NCBI RefSeq assembly: GCF_964355755.1
Contig: NC_092677.1
Span: 15,036,101-15,100,100, forward strand
DNA: 64,000 bases
Reading direction: 5' to 3'
Source: Antedon mediterranea
Lineage: Eukaryota; Echinodermata; Crinoidea; Comatulida; Antedonidae
Shown here one piece after another: positions 24,081 through 37,300 of this stretch; positions within the stretch are counted from its first letter, which is position 1; each line of letters begins with the position of its first letter. A model generated the notes under the pieces. That model made no database searches. It saw only the letters and a list, made by a program, of their open reading frames with translations, and was not told where the DNA came from. The position numbers and the translations under genes are program-made.

Positions 24081-25342
24081 TTGATTGATGTTACAGTAAC
24101 ATCCGTTACTTGAAATGCTGTACTGTACTTCTGTCAATTATCTTCCATTTGAGTAGTCCAACAGCTACTGGACCAAATGCTGAGCCCTATAGCCTTCCTT
24201 CCCAGACCGCATGACCTCTTAATAAACATACCTAGGGACCGAATGCACACTCACTTAATGTGCTACAGTTAATTAGTCTTTTTCATGTTTGTTAATATAA
24301 ACCATGTCCAACTAATAGATGAAATAAATGTGTATGTCCTTGTAGAGAGATCTGAATATTTGTGGAGATTTTATATGACTCAAAACAATGCACACACTAG
24401 CCAAGTTTAATAAAAGCATAGACTTTAATATCATAAATGATTAATACAGTCCAGTAGGCCTACTACAGTACTGTATATAATGTCATGCCATACCTCATAA
24501 CCCTTTATTGTAACATTAGAAAAGCTTTTAAAAATAACTTGTATCTAAAACTATAGCTACAGCTGCATAACAAAAAAGCAATTGGAGTGTTTTATTTGTA
24601 TTGTATCCAATCTAAATATGTTTTATATTCCAAAATTCATTTCAGAATAATAAATACTACATTTCACCTAATATCCAATCTTGATTTCAACTTGATAACA
24701 ACTTCTGATGAAGATTAGTGAATTTGTGGTTATATGGTCTTTGATCCTGGCAGCTGTGGATAACATATTACTGATATTTCTGTTACCGTAAACAAAATAA
24801 ACACACAGTTAAACATGCTTTTAACAACAACCGACCAATGTGCATCTTGTCATTCAATCACCATAAAGTATATTTTACGACAGACAGACATACATCACAT
24901 TACAATAAGGTGGGCTTCAATCAATTGCAATCACAATGCAAAAAGTAGAGCAAAAAAAAAAAAAACAGTTACAATACTCTTGTTTTATTGATACATTAAT
25001 TTTTAACTATATTCAGTTTAATCAGTCTACAAGAATTAGAAGAGAAAAATAATGAAAAACTAGATTTGAACTCGTCGCTTTGACGAGTTAGTTATTATAA
25101 ACAGAACAACAAACGCCAAGTGCACGTCATACATTATTAGAAAATGCGCACCAACAAAAAAGAGGCGCTACTGCTGTTTTGCACCACACCGTTATATCTT
25201 CTATTTCTCATACACTTTTTCTCACACTCGCATCATACCATTTTTGGTTACATGTTGATAATTGCCACCGTTAATTTACCATTTTCACAACAAAACATGC
25301 CTTTCTGAACAAAGGCTCCTATCCAAGTGATAAGAAGACCCA
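24081..25342. other. No gene seen
   Basis: AT-rich spacer. It contains a small hairpin AACTCGTC-GCTTT-GACGAGTT near 25068 and no supported coding or RNA feature. Confidence 0.55.
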
Positions 25343-25352
25343 GGCCATAACC

Positions 25353-26424
25353 GGGTGTCACGAAACCTAAGACCACGAAAGCTAAGACCCCTAAGACCTA
25401 AGATCACGAAAGCTAAGACCCAAGACCTAAGATTACAAATTCTAAGATATACTACAGCTTTAAAAACAATACTTGTTTATCCATACATAATTTTAAACAC
25501 AGTAGGTTTCATTTATTACCATAAATATAATTAAATACTACCGCAAAAACATAGATAAACTCACATTATTTTCGCCCGTTGAGTAAATGTATATTTTTTT
25601 CTTTACAACAAACAAACTTGACGGGTTGTTTGTTGGTATATATTTACTCCATTGTGTTGGTTCAGAGTATGTTTTTCTTACGCACCTGCCTTTCTTGTAT
25701 TTTGACTCCAAATTTGTTGACTAACTTTATCCTGAATCCCACACTTTAAAATTAGGATTTATAAGTACTTTCAGACGGAGAAACACATAAAAACAAATAA
25801 ATAAATCCTTTAAATTGATGTTTTTACAGACGTGTTTCTTTGTACTGTAACTCCTCATGCTCAATGTTTTTGTTTCTATGAAGCGCCAAAAGAGCAACAA
25901 TAATAGTACAAGTATAAAACAGAAAGAAAACGAAACAAAAAAACTTATTATCATGATTTTTAAATTAAAATTTATTTGCGAGTATTTATTTCTTCGTACT
26001 AGCATGATTATACTATTATTATTACAATTTTAATTTCACATTGTTCCATCCACACTGTAGATGGACTCCACAGAGTTTTCAGCCCTCTATATAATTTTTG
26101 CTCTATTGACGTTCCATAGAAACAAAAACATTGAACATGATGTAGGCCTAACTGTAGTGTAGGCCATGCGAAATTTGCAAACAGTATGTGTGCGAGAAAC
26201 GTCTGTAAAATCATCAATTTGAAAATGTATTTGTTACTTTTTATGTGATTCTTTTTCATAAAGTGCTAATTCTAAGGTGTGGTATTCAGAATAAATGTTG
26301 GGAGTTAAAATACAAGGCAGGTGCGAAAGATAAATATTTGTAATCTTAGGTCTTGGGTCTTAGCTTTCGTGATCTTAGGTCTTAGGGGGTCTTAGCTTTC
26401 GTGGTCTTAGGTTTCGTGACACCC
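25353..26424. mobile_element. 1072-bp fold-back/Mutator-type non-autonomous transposon
   Basis: The terminal inverted repeats are 25353-25440 and 26336-26424, about 88 bp, differing by one C in a homopolymer, and begin GGGTGTCACGAAACC. They contain internal iterations of CTAAGACC and CACGAAAGCTAAGACC. The element is flanked by a perfect 10-bp duplication, GGCCATAACC, at 25343-25352 and 26425-26434. A second inverted homology (GCACCTGCC, TGTATTTT, and the CACAC-TT-AATTAG block) pairs about 25681-25755 with about 26265-26325, so the original arms were longer and the left arm has gained about 240 bp. No transposase frame is present. A 10-bp duplication is typical of Mutator-like elements; family assignment is inference. 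Confidence 0.9.
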
Positions 26425-26608
26425 GGCCATAACCTGTATTATTAAAAGCTTTATTTAAAATAACCAATACAAATGAATAGTAAAATACATGTTTGCTAAT
26501 ATAATTTGACTGAAATTAACTTTACTACATTCTCCAAAAATCATTAATTGCGAGATTCTCGACTATGATTTTGGGTAAACATTTTCAGTGTTATGACATC
26601 ATACATAC

Positions 26609-26665
26609 ACTGGTACTCCCCAGAGCCATATTTATTATATAAATATATGGCTCTGGTACTCCCCA
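26609..26665. repeat. Small hairpin flanked by direct repeat CTGGTACTCCCCA
   Basis: CCAGAGCCATATTTAT pairs with ATAAATATATGGCTCTGG around a short centre, allowing a 2-base slip. CTGGTACTCCCCA occurs immediately at the left arm (about 26610) and again directly after the right arm (about 26653). Confidence 0.75.
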
Positions 26666-26915
26666 CAGAGAGCGAACGTCAACAAAAGCGCTCAAACTTG
26701 CCAGTCGATGTAGGGCAAGCGCGTAGTATCATAAAAATGACGTAGGGTAGCAGTCGAAATAGTCGACGTGAGTGAAAATCTAAAATCTATAACTATATTG
26801 AGGGGAAGATGTTGATGACAGAAAATTGCCAGAAATCAATGTACACTGTATGTTTTATTTATAATCTAACTGTAGAGGGCAGTAATCACACTGCATGAAC
26901 CATAATACCTTATGC

Positions 26916-26948
26916 CAAAGATAGTGTAGTACTACTACACTATCTTTG
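26916..26948. repeat. Perfect 33-bp palindrome flanked by CTTATGC
   Basis: CAAAGATAGTGTAGTA and TACTACACTATCTTTG are exact inverted copies around a single C. CTTATGC lies on both sides (about 26908-26914 and 26949-26955). Confidence 0.9.
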
Positions 26949-27261
26949 CTTATGCTGACGTAGGCCTACGTATCAAAACGTCGGCGAGAGGACGTCTGTA
27001 AAGAAAATATTATTTTGTTTTTTAAAAACAATGCTGTTTTTAAATCATAAACCATAGTTTTCAAAATCATATGTAAAAAACGTTTTGAATTTTTAATTCA
27101 GTTATCTAAAATCGTCTAATCATAGCTGTCGTGGCAAATTGCTAATCTCACGTACGTATTAACAAATCACAGAAAATGATTTTTTGTGTTAGTTAAAGTA
27201 TTGTCATTGATTAGTGACTGAGATTAATTTTAATTGATAGGCTCTAGGCCTATATAAAAAT

Positions 27262-27345
27262 AATAATATATTAATAATAATTTATTGAAAACTTCACTTT
27301 TACAACAGTGGCACACTTATGGTTTTAAAAGTGCGTCCAAATAAT
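27262..27345. repeat. Dispersed repeat, copy 1 (second copy at 37018-37090)
   Basis: AATAATTTATT, then CTTTTACAACAGTGGCAC, then GTGC(G/A)TCCAA occur in the same order at about 27275 and 37020. The AATAAT lead resembles the simple-repeat end of a retroposon. Non-coding. Confidence 0.55.
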
Positions 27346-27761
27346 AATTTAATTGAATAATATTAATAATGAAATATTAATTTAACCTCTATTCTATTAC
27401 GCCAGCTGAAAAAAAAGTTAAACTGAAAACAAACAATATTTTTTCGTCTAAATTTAAGTCAACTTGATTTTATAACACAAACACTGCCGTCTATAGTATC
27501 TACATTGGGAGGTGGGTGGGGATGAAACCTACATTCTGGCAATTAATATTGTTAAATAAGATGGCGAACATTTCGCAGTATGTTGACGAGTTCAGTATTG
27601 CTTAAAATGTTTTTAAAGGTATTGTTACTTTTAAAAATATTACTTCGTAAGTGGTCGAATGTTGTGAGTGTAAAAAAAAGAAAATTTAAGTGAGATTCAA
27701 CTCAGACACCTGACGAGTCAAGACGTTCGCGGGCCTCTTCGTACGTACGATGCTGTCTGAG

Positions 27762-27946
27762 TAAAGCTTGGTTCCCACTAGAACGTAACGCAAGGACGTA
27801 CACGCAATGCAAGCGTTTTAACCAATGACAAGCGAAGTTATAGACAGTTAGCAATCACAAGCAAATAAACCATCGCTTGTGATTGGTCAATTCACTTGCG
27901 TTGCGTTACGTCCTTGTGTTGCGTCTCTAGTGGGAACCACGCTTTA
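27762..27946. mobile_element. MITE, 185 bp, inverted ends TAAAGC(T/G)TGGTTCCCACTAG
   Basis: The left end TAAAGCTTGGTTCCCACTAG and right end CTAGTGGGAACCACGCTTTA are inverted copies with one mismatch. Subterminal ACGTAACGCAAGGACGTA pairs with TTGCGTTACGTCCTTG. The interior has GCTTGTGATTGGTCAA, shared with the diverged copy at 13845-13978. No reliable target duplication beyond a few bases. Confidence 0.85.
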
Positions 27947-28302
27947 GAGAGTCGGACCACGTGCAAGTTTTGTTTCAGTTTTATTTCATACATACAGTAG
28001 TTTTATTAAATACATAATCAATATTCCCACTATAATAGGACGCAACGATGTCGTATGCGTAACAAGCCAGTTGATCAAATGGCAGTTCGAATACAAGTAA
28101 TCTATCACTTGTAATACTTGCGGTGCTCCTGTGTCATATGAGAACCAAGTATTACAAAAAGGAAATATTGTTATTGATATGTGCCTATTTTACTGGACTT
28201 ATTTATGCTATTAATAATGTTGCAAATGATGGTAAAATATACAATGGTGGAACGGCCGACAGATTAAGAATCAATCTAAGAAAGGTTCATCTTTAAAGTG
28301 GC

Positions 28303-31300
28303 TCATTGACGTGGTCCAATGAATGGATCAAACTGCTTTATGCCACAGCCTTTAACGTCCACTCTGAATTCTTGACCACCCATAAATCCTTCAGCCATTG
28401 CAGGTATACATGAGATGTATAGTTCTTGGTCACGATAAACACATCTGTTAAAATGTAGATATGACATTTCCAATGATAAATACTCTTGATTAAATGCTCA
28501 ATGTCTGATTGATATAATATCAAACATGTGTCCCTTTGATGTCTTTTTACTTAGGTAGACTCTGGTTTGCATTTCTTAATTAAAGTAGGCCTACAGTAAT
28601 TTGTATTTCTGTACAGTATTTTCAATGAATGATTTGTGTGGGGTTCTGCTAAAGAAAGCAATGTTTATGTATCAAAGATTTGATTTTGATTTGAAATTTA
28701 CCTGCAGTAGTCATCTCGTCCGTCTCCATTTTGATCTCGAACATACCATTCTCCGGGGCGACCTGGTTCAAACATTCTATCAAATCCATAATTAAATTCA
28801 CTCACACCTTCGCTGCCAGCTAGAGCGCAAGTAAGATCTAAGTTGTTGTTTTCATCCCTAATAACTCTGAAAAGTGGAAAGAAAATGATATAATATTTTT
28901 CATTAAGTAAGTAAGATCAAGTTCGCGACAATGGTTTCAGTACTACTCTTTGAAACCTACGTTATTACAGCTGCCATCATCACAACCTGCAGCATTGTTA
29001 AATTGGTAAAAATCTCCACTCTGTTATTATTATTATGTACCCAATTATTTTTTGATTTACAATATTGATAACACAATTTTGAAATCATTAAGATTTCGAT
29101 TTGCGATTTTATATCAGAATACTGTAGTTACCTGCAGTAATCATTAGCAGCTCCCTGTCCTTGGACATCCACCCAGCCTCGGAAGTATTCCGACAGGCCA
29201 TGAGTAGTGATGTCATATCGTCTAGATTTAATTTGTACACAATTTGAGGAAGATGATTCTTCGCCATCAATAGGTTGGTCGATGCTCTCTTCTGTAATTA
29301 AAGCGTGAAAATGTCAGTCTCCAACAATATGTTATTATTATAGCACATCGAGAACTAACGCGGCGGGATAAACGAAAGGGCAAAGTGCCTCGCGGTCGCA
29401 GCTGTTTCAATGTTGAATTAGGGCAATTAATGATAGGAACGATTTACCAGAGAAGGCAGTCAAGGTATCATCTGTTAAATTCAAGTTAATGGTTGAGAAA
29501 CTGGTTAAATCATCCATGAAGTTCAACCAATAACAACGTGTGGAAAGGATTGCTAGAGGGAGGACAGACACAAGCATTTACTACGCCTAACAAAGTAAAA
29601 TATTAAGATGCCCTTACGTTCCGTCTCAAAACATAAAATATAGCAGTGTACATTAACATTAACAAAAATAATCTGTACCATTATCTACTGATCCTGTATT
29701 GCAATTGTCAGTAGGCATGAGATGACATTGAAGAAGTTCATTTCCACTCTGCCCCAAAGATGCAAATGCATTTCCACATTTACTGGCAACTGCTTCGCAC
29801 AAGCTGCGACAGGGAAGCAGTAGTGGTCCATCTGTACACGGTGGGGAAAACATTGAGCAGGCATATACTTTCAAATCAGGAGCACAGTCCGATGAGATAA
29901 ATGGAAAAAACGATCCCATAATACTCGCTGCTTCATCTTGCGATGTACTTCCGATGAGGTTTGGAACTCGTGTTGTATTATACGACAATCCTTCACAGTA
30001 TGGATTTCTAAGTGGTTCACATCCGCCCTGTTGAAGATTGGGCACTGTTGGATCTGAAAAGAAAATGGTCATATTTTACTTATGGTAATTTTCCATGAAT
30101 ATGAGATGGTCTAAAATGAATTAAAGTCAAAGAAATGTTTAGTGTACACAATGCTGAACGCACCTAGCAACTTGAAACCCACACTCATCCCATCCCATTT
30201 ACAACAAGCTTTCAAAGCTCATGGATGTTCGATAACATATTGAAAAGATAATGTGCTTACTTGTCACCGTGACATTCTCAACATTTATGTCTTCATTGCA
30301 TGTATCTTCCTCATTCGTAAACTTTGAACACTCCAATTCTTCAGGCCATTTCATGCCCACTAGTGACAGAAAATCCTGGCAATCATTACTTACTCGTTCA
30401 CACATGTTGCGGCAGGGTTTAGCGCTGCCTTCTGGCGTGCACTTTGGTGCGTATACTGAGCACAGAAATGAAATCATCTCGGTTGAGCAATCTAAGCCAA
30501 CCAGAATAGCGTTGTCAATGAAACCGTTCATGGCATCGACCTGGGACGTGTGCCCTAAAACGTTTGGTAAACGTGTCATGTTGTATGCCATATCAACGCA
30601 TACGGGTAACGACATATATTGACAAGAACCGTCTGCAATAATCCCAGTATCTGAACCACCAACAGCTTCTTCAACGACTTCTTCAACTGTGATTCCACCA
30701 TCATAGCAGCCTTCGTTCGGCAATAATGAACACTCTAATTCATTAGGCCAATCAAATCCAAACTGATTCATCAAAGATAGACATTCATCTCGTGCCATTT
30801 CACACAACCAACGGCAAGGCCTCTTCGGCGGGCTTTCAACGGAGCAGTTTGGAGCATAGGCACCACACAAAAACACCTTCATGGCAGGCGAACATTCAAC
30901 TTTAACTAACGGGTAAAATTGATGGATAACTAGTCCAGCCGTTTCTTGGGTTCTATGTCTGGCCATGTTGGGCATCCTTGTGTGAGTATAACCTATATCT
31001 GTACACATTGGAATCGTAATAGGTTCACACTGATCATCAACTTGAGGGGGCATTGTTGATACTGTAAAAAAAAATTAAAATATTAAATTTCATTTAAGTT
31101 TTGTAATGTTAATAGTTTTTTCGCCCTTTTCATGCTTCCGATTTTTCATTCTCTCAGGTGGCATAATATCAGTCTTTTTATAAAAGAGATGATTTTTAAC
31201 TTTGCACGTTTGATAAGTCTGACCCCTGATGGTTACTACGGTACTGCACTGGACTCTTTTTTACGACATGTCACTAAAGGCGAAAGAAAAACGAATTTAG

Positions 31301-34300
31301 GGAATAAAATCTACGGTACACTGCACAGAAGATGTAACGAAACGAATAGCTGACTTGTTGTTGAAGGTAAATTATGGATGGATGATGCGTCTGTTTTACC
31401 TGCATCATATTCTGCACATCCAGAATATTCATTTGTGAATTGTGAACATTCCGATATCTACTTTGGCCACCTTATCAACACCGTCTCTCACGTTCGCACA
31501 AATTACGACATGGTTTCGCATATCCATCTGCCGTGCACTTCGGTGTGTATAAAGAACATACGAAGGGTATCATTGACGTTGAACAGCGAGTTGCAAGTAT
31601 CTGTGTGTTATCAAATAAGCCTGCAAAAGCTTCCTCTTGTGTTGTATGACCAAACATATTTGGCAGACGTGTTTGCTTGTATGGAACACTTGAACAGGTG
31701 AGCAAAGTGATGTCTTCACAAACAGCTTCCACAGTGTGTTCAACTTCTCTTTTAATCCCACCGTCAAAGCAGTTTTCGTTTGGAAGAGACGCACAATCAT
31801 AGTATCCACTATCAGGCCACAGGAACCCGTAACTGGGCATCAAAGGTGCACATCCAATCTTCGACATTTCACACAATGATCTACACGGTATTATTTCAGC
31901 ATCGGTACAGTTTGGTGCATACATCGCACAAAGGTATGGTTGCAGTGCTATTGAACATTCGATTTCCACTAGTGGTCAGAATTGATGAACCTGCAAAACT
32001 GCTGATTGTTGGCTGTATTCACCAAATAGGTTAGGAACCATAGTGTGCTTATAGTTTAGGCTTTGGCACATTGGGATTATCAGTGGTTCGCACTGAAGCG
32101 GTCCTACCGTAGTTGGTGCCGCTATCACTGCAAATGTAAAATAAAATAAAATATACATGCATACATGCCTAAAATAGGACTTCATATTTTAAACGGGTAG
32201 AATTAATCCACTCAAAGTGTAATCGTAACATTTACCTTCGCTTGAGAATCCACCGTCAAAGCACTCTTCTGTTGGTAGTGCTTCGCAGTTTAGTTGTGGC
32301 GGCCAAGCCAATCCAAACTGCTTTAAAAGTGATGAACAGTCACTTTTAGCCTTTTCACAAAATGACCTACATGGCGGCTGTGCTGGTGTGCCTTCAGAAC
32401 AGCTTGGTGCATACATAGAACAAAGATATGGTTTAAATGCTGGAGAGCATTCATATTGAATAAGTGGTGTCAATGACGTCATTACAATTTGAGCATCTTC
32501 TTGAGACATTTGCCCCACCATGTTTGGCACCATGGTATGAGAATATCCTAGATCTTGACAGGTTGAAATTGTCAAACGTTCACATTTTGAATCTAATTGA
32601 AAAAAAGTAACATACATACTTTATTTTTGACAACGTTTGTCACTGACATTACCAAAACATGCAACATGTGATGCGCACTAACAGCAGTTTTTGCCGCATT
32701 GTAGAGTCATAAGTATTTTCCGATTAAGTCAAATCACTAACATATGTTTCCTTTATTGTAGTGAACATCTTCATAACCACCGACAATGTAAAATTTAGTT
32801 CTTACCTTCTTCACCTTCGCTTGTGATTTCACCGTCAAAGCACTCTTCTGTTGGTAGCGCTGAGCAGTTTAGTTGTGCCGGCCAAGCAAATCCAAACTCC
32901 TGTAAAGCAGATGAACAGTCACTTCTCGCCTTTTCACAGAAAGACCTACATGGCGGCTGTATTGGTTTGTCTTCAGAACAGCTTGGTGCATACAGAGAAC
33001 AGAGGAATGGTTTCAGTGCTGGAGAGCAGCCGTATTGTATAAGAGGAGTAAATGACGTCAGTATAAGTTGAGCGTCTTGTTGAGACATTTGCCCCAGCAT
33101 CATGGTTGAAGAATATCCAAGATCTTGACAAGTTGGAATTGTCAGAGGTTCACACTGTGAATCTAATTTAAAAAGTACAATACATCATTATAATAGCTTT
33201 TTACAACTTTTTTCTGTAACAGTATCAATAGACATAAATGTGATACGCAGTGCGTGTCAAGTTTGTGTCTCATCGTAGAGCCATGGCAATTTTCTACAAA
33301 AGTTAGTCAAATCACGAACAACTTATTTTGAAATTTTAAAGACTTCTTAAGAGCCATCAACAATGTTAAGTCTAGTTCTCACCTCCTTCAGCTTCGCTTG
33401 AGGTTCCCTCGTCAAAGCACTCTTCTGTTGGTAGCGCTGAGCAGTTTAGTTGTGCCGGCCAAGCAAATCCAAACTCCTGTAAAGCAGATGAACAGTCACT
33501 TCTCGCGTTTTCACAGAAAGACCTACATGGCAGCTGTGTTGGTGTGCCTTCAGAACAGCTTGGTGCATACAGAGAACAAAGGAATGGTTTCAGTGCTGGA
33601 GAGCAGCCGTATTGTATAAGAGGAGTAAATGACGTCAGTATAAGTTGAGCGTCTTGTTGAGACATTTGCCCCTGCATCATGGTTGAAGAATATCCAAGAT
33701 CTTGACAAGTTGGAATTGTCAGAGGTTCACACTGTGAATCTAATTTTAAAAAGTACAATACAGTAAATCATTATAATAGTTTTTACCACCTTTTTCTGTA
33801 AAAGTACCAATAGACATAAATGTGATACGCAGTGCCGCGCGTGTCAAGATTGTGTCTCATCGTAGAGCCATGGCAATTTTCTACAAAAGTTAAAGTCAAA
33901 TCACGAACAACTTATTTTGAAATTTTAAAGACTTCTTCAGAGCCATCAACAATGTTAAGTCTAGTTCTCACCTCCTTCAGCTTCGCTTGAGGTTTCCTCG
34001 TCAAAGCACTCTTCTGTTGGTAGCGCTGAGCAGTTTAGTTGTGCCGGCCAAGCAAATCCAAACTCCTGTAAAACAGATGAACAGTCACTTCTCGCCTTTT
34101 CACAGAAAGACCTACATGGCGGCTGTATTGGTGTGCCTTCAGAACAGCTTGGTGCATAAACAGAACAGAGGAATGGTTTTAGTGCCGGAGAGCAGCCGTA
34201 TTGTATAAGTGGTGTAAATGTGCTTAGTACAAGTTCGGCGTCTTGTTGAATCATTTGACCGAGCATGTTCGGCATCATGGTAGATGTATATCCCAGATCT

Positions 34301-37300
34301 TGACATGTTGGAATCGTCAGAGGCTCACATTGTGAATTTTCTGTGGATGCTATTGTTGAAACTATAATTATAAAAGACAATGTTGTTATTGTTTATAAAA
34401 TTATGCTACCATAAACTAAATAGCGAAGGTGAACAAATAAAAACCCAGTTTAATTGTATGTAGTTTATTGCAATGGAGTATCGTATAGTAGGTACGTGCC
34501 CAGGGAAAGGATTTATTTCATCAAAGGTTACGTTTGAAAAATCTTAAGCCTTAAAAATATTTTGAGTAATTCAGCAATATGTCCATTGATTTCTGCGTAA
34601 GATTTTACACGACGCGCCTGCTGTGTCGTAAAAACAACAACCTACCTATTGCGATTAGGTGTTGCTTCAACCGTTAAAGGTGGATAGCGGTGCGTGTAAG
34701 ATATCAACTTACCTGGTTCACTGGCATCAGAACCCTTCGCAGGAAAACCAGCGTCGTAACAATTATCACTTGGGAGACTTGAACAATTTAAATGATCTGG
34801 CCACTTATATCCAACACTTTCCATGACTTGAACACAGCCGTCTTTCGCAGCCTCGCACAACGATCTACAAGGAGTTACCAGTGAGCTTTCTGGACAAGGA
34901 GGCAGGTAAGACACACATAGATAAGGCTTCAATGCCGGTGAGCACTGAATTGTAATCAAAGGAGTGAATTTATCCACCTCTGATCCCGCTGATTGTTGAC
35001 TTGTTTGATTAAATTTGTTAGGCATCATGATGTCGCTGTATCCTACGTCATTGCATTGGGTGTAAGTAAGAGGTTCGCAGACTAAAAGGTACAGGAAAAT
35101 GGGTTTATTAAAACTTTATTTAAACTACAAAGAACTGAACGGTGTTATCGATGTTGTAAACATTTCTATAAATAAAACATATCACTACGAGAAAAACATG
35201 TAGGCCTATACAGCTTTGTTGCATCATGATGATTTATTCAGTTTCAATATTGGAGGTGATTTCCGATTTTCAACTAATAAGCCTAAAATAAACTAATCTT
35301 TTTCAGTTGCATATAAAAAAATTATTCTACAACGGTATCACAAATTTCGTGAGAAACACATGGTGTTAGCAATAAACTGTACCTTTAATTTAATTTATAA
35401 ATAAATTTTAATTTAATACGGTATGTCACATCTGCTGAAACAAACAAATTAATATAACTGTTACTTACCAGGTGAAGCTAGAGTTGCAAGCTGGCTAGTA
35501 GGAGCCATGGTTGTCAGAGAAGACGGTACAAGCTCATCCATAACCGTTGCACAACCGCTTGTTGGAAAAGAACCGCATCGAAGTTCAGATGGCCATTTGA
35601 TTTTCAGGCGCCTAAAACTCAGTTTACATGGTTTGAACGCGCTGTTGCAGAGCTTTCTGCAAGGGTTAAAAAGAACATCTACTCTGACGTTATTTTCTAA
35701 AGTGCACCCTGGGAAATAAGCGGCACAGACGAACTTTCCAAAGTCGTCTGAACATTCGCCATCAGCTGCAATGAATCTTTCAAATGCAGTTACGGCTTCG
35801 GAAATGCTTCGGTGGTAGAAATGATTCGGGAAATACGTTCCTGTAAAGCCTAGTCGACGACAGTATTCAACAGGAACATCGATGCATCTACCTTCTGTGG
35901 TACCTGAAGTAAAAAGTTTATTGATTGATTGAGTATTCAATATCGATCAATTGTAATTAATATTTACTTGATGTCTATTAAAAATGATAATCTGCTAATC
36001 GAAATAGCCATTATTATATTATTCTTGGCTTTAATTAAATATATTTGTAGGAATCATCCAACTTTATTTTTAAGTAATATCGTCTCTCAAAGTTCAAATT
36101 CTTTCATTGTAATTAATTGATTGTATAAAATAAATAAAGAAATACACAATATTAAAACGTTAAGATAAAAAAGTTACACTAAACATTGTTTTTAATACAT
36201 TATTGAGTCAATGGATATTGAACATTTTCATTGGTAATATGTGGTAGGCTCATTTTCCCCGTTATGCCTTCATTGTGTATTGTACTTTTCTCTCGTTTTC
36301 TCCGTTTTAAACAACAGTGGATTCCATGGAGAAATAATCTCCATGGTGTAACCTAATCAATCAAATAGAAATCACATGTCAATTTCAATCAATCAGTGCA
36401 GATTTTCCATTCCATTGTTTTCACAATTTTGTGCCCACTCATGTTTGGTTTCAAGGTCGTATCCCCAGAGTAAAGATACCAATCATTGTGGGTTACCGTA
36501 TGTAACTGGTGCTGATTATATTGGGAAGCATTGCTATATTATGCCTACATAAAGCCTTTTTTTTTAAATTTTACCGACAATTGAAAGAAATAACATAAAA
36601 CAATTATTATTATTATTATTAGTAAATTATTCTTTATTCCATGTTGCTACACAAAAATGATATAGCCACACAAAAAAGCAATACTGCAAATTCAGATTTT
36701 TATTGTTTCGCTGTATATCGCAAAAATTGACATTTTTTACTGAAAATGTTCCCTGCAATGTATGTAGTAAAATATATATTATTTCCATTAAATATGGTCA
36801 TCACTCACATTTAGTTTTAGGAAAGGTAGGTAGGCCTACATTGTAATACATATTGTTTTTATTTCGATTTTATACAGACATAGAGTAAAAACATTATTAG
36901 TAATAAGTGATCATGTAAAAATTATTTTACTGCATTGCAGTCGCAGTGAGAGTGAGTGCAGTATAAACTCTTTTTTTTATTGCAATCGTAAAATTGTCAA
37001 ATAAAGCAGTAGTAATAATAATAATTTATTTGGAGATTACACTTTTACAACAGTGGCACTCGACCAAATGGAAGGTGCATCCAAGAGAAATATACACAAA
37101 AAAAAAAAAACATGATATAGAAAATAACAATTACAATAAAAAGTCGACGTAGGTCAACATGTCAAAACAATTCAACTACAGTAACTACAATACCATTGAA
37201 CTGACACCTAAAAATACAAAATTACAAGAAATAAACATATAGTATTATAGGCCTATGATACATTTTTATTACAATACAATAATGTGTCTAATAATTAGTC

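Noticed and set aside
25068..25090. Small hairpin as a tRNA-like T arm
   Set aside because: Only a short stem is present without other cloverleaf parts.
27762..27946. Assigning a precise target duplication to this MITE
   Set aside because: Only GAG or TA could be matched at the edges, too short to distinguish from chance.
31400..32127. Treating the broken exon as intact by assuming a sequencing error
   Set aside because: Three separate lesions in one exon and none in the neighbours make a single error unlikely; it is reported as decayed instead.
30251..34208. Plus-strand frames across the Frizzled array (several near-identical 73-codon frames)
   Set aside because: Antisense shadows of duplicated exons; their similarity to each other follows from the exon duplication.
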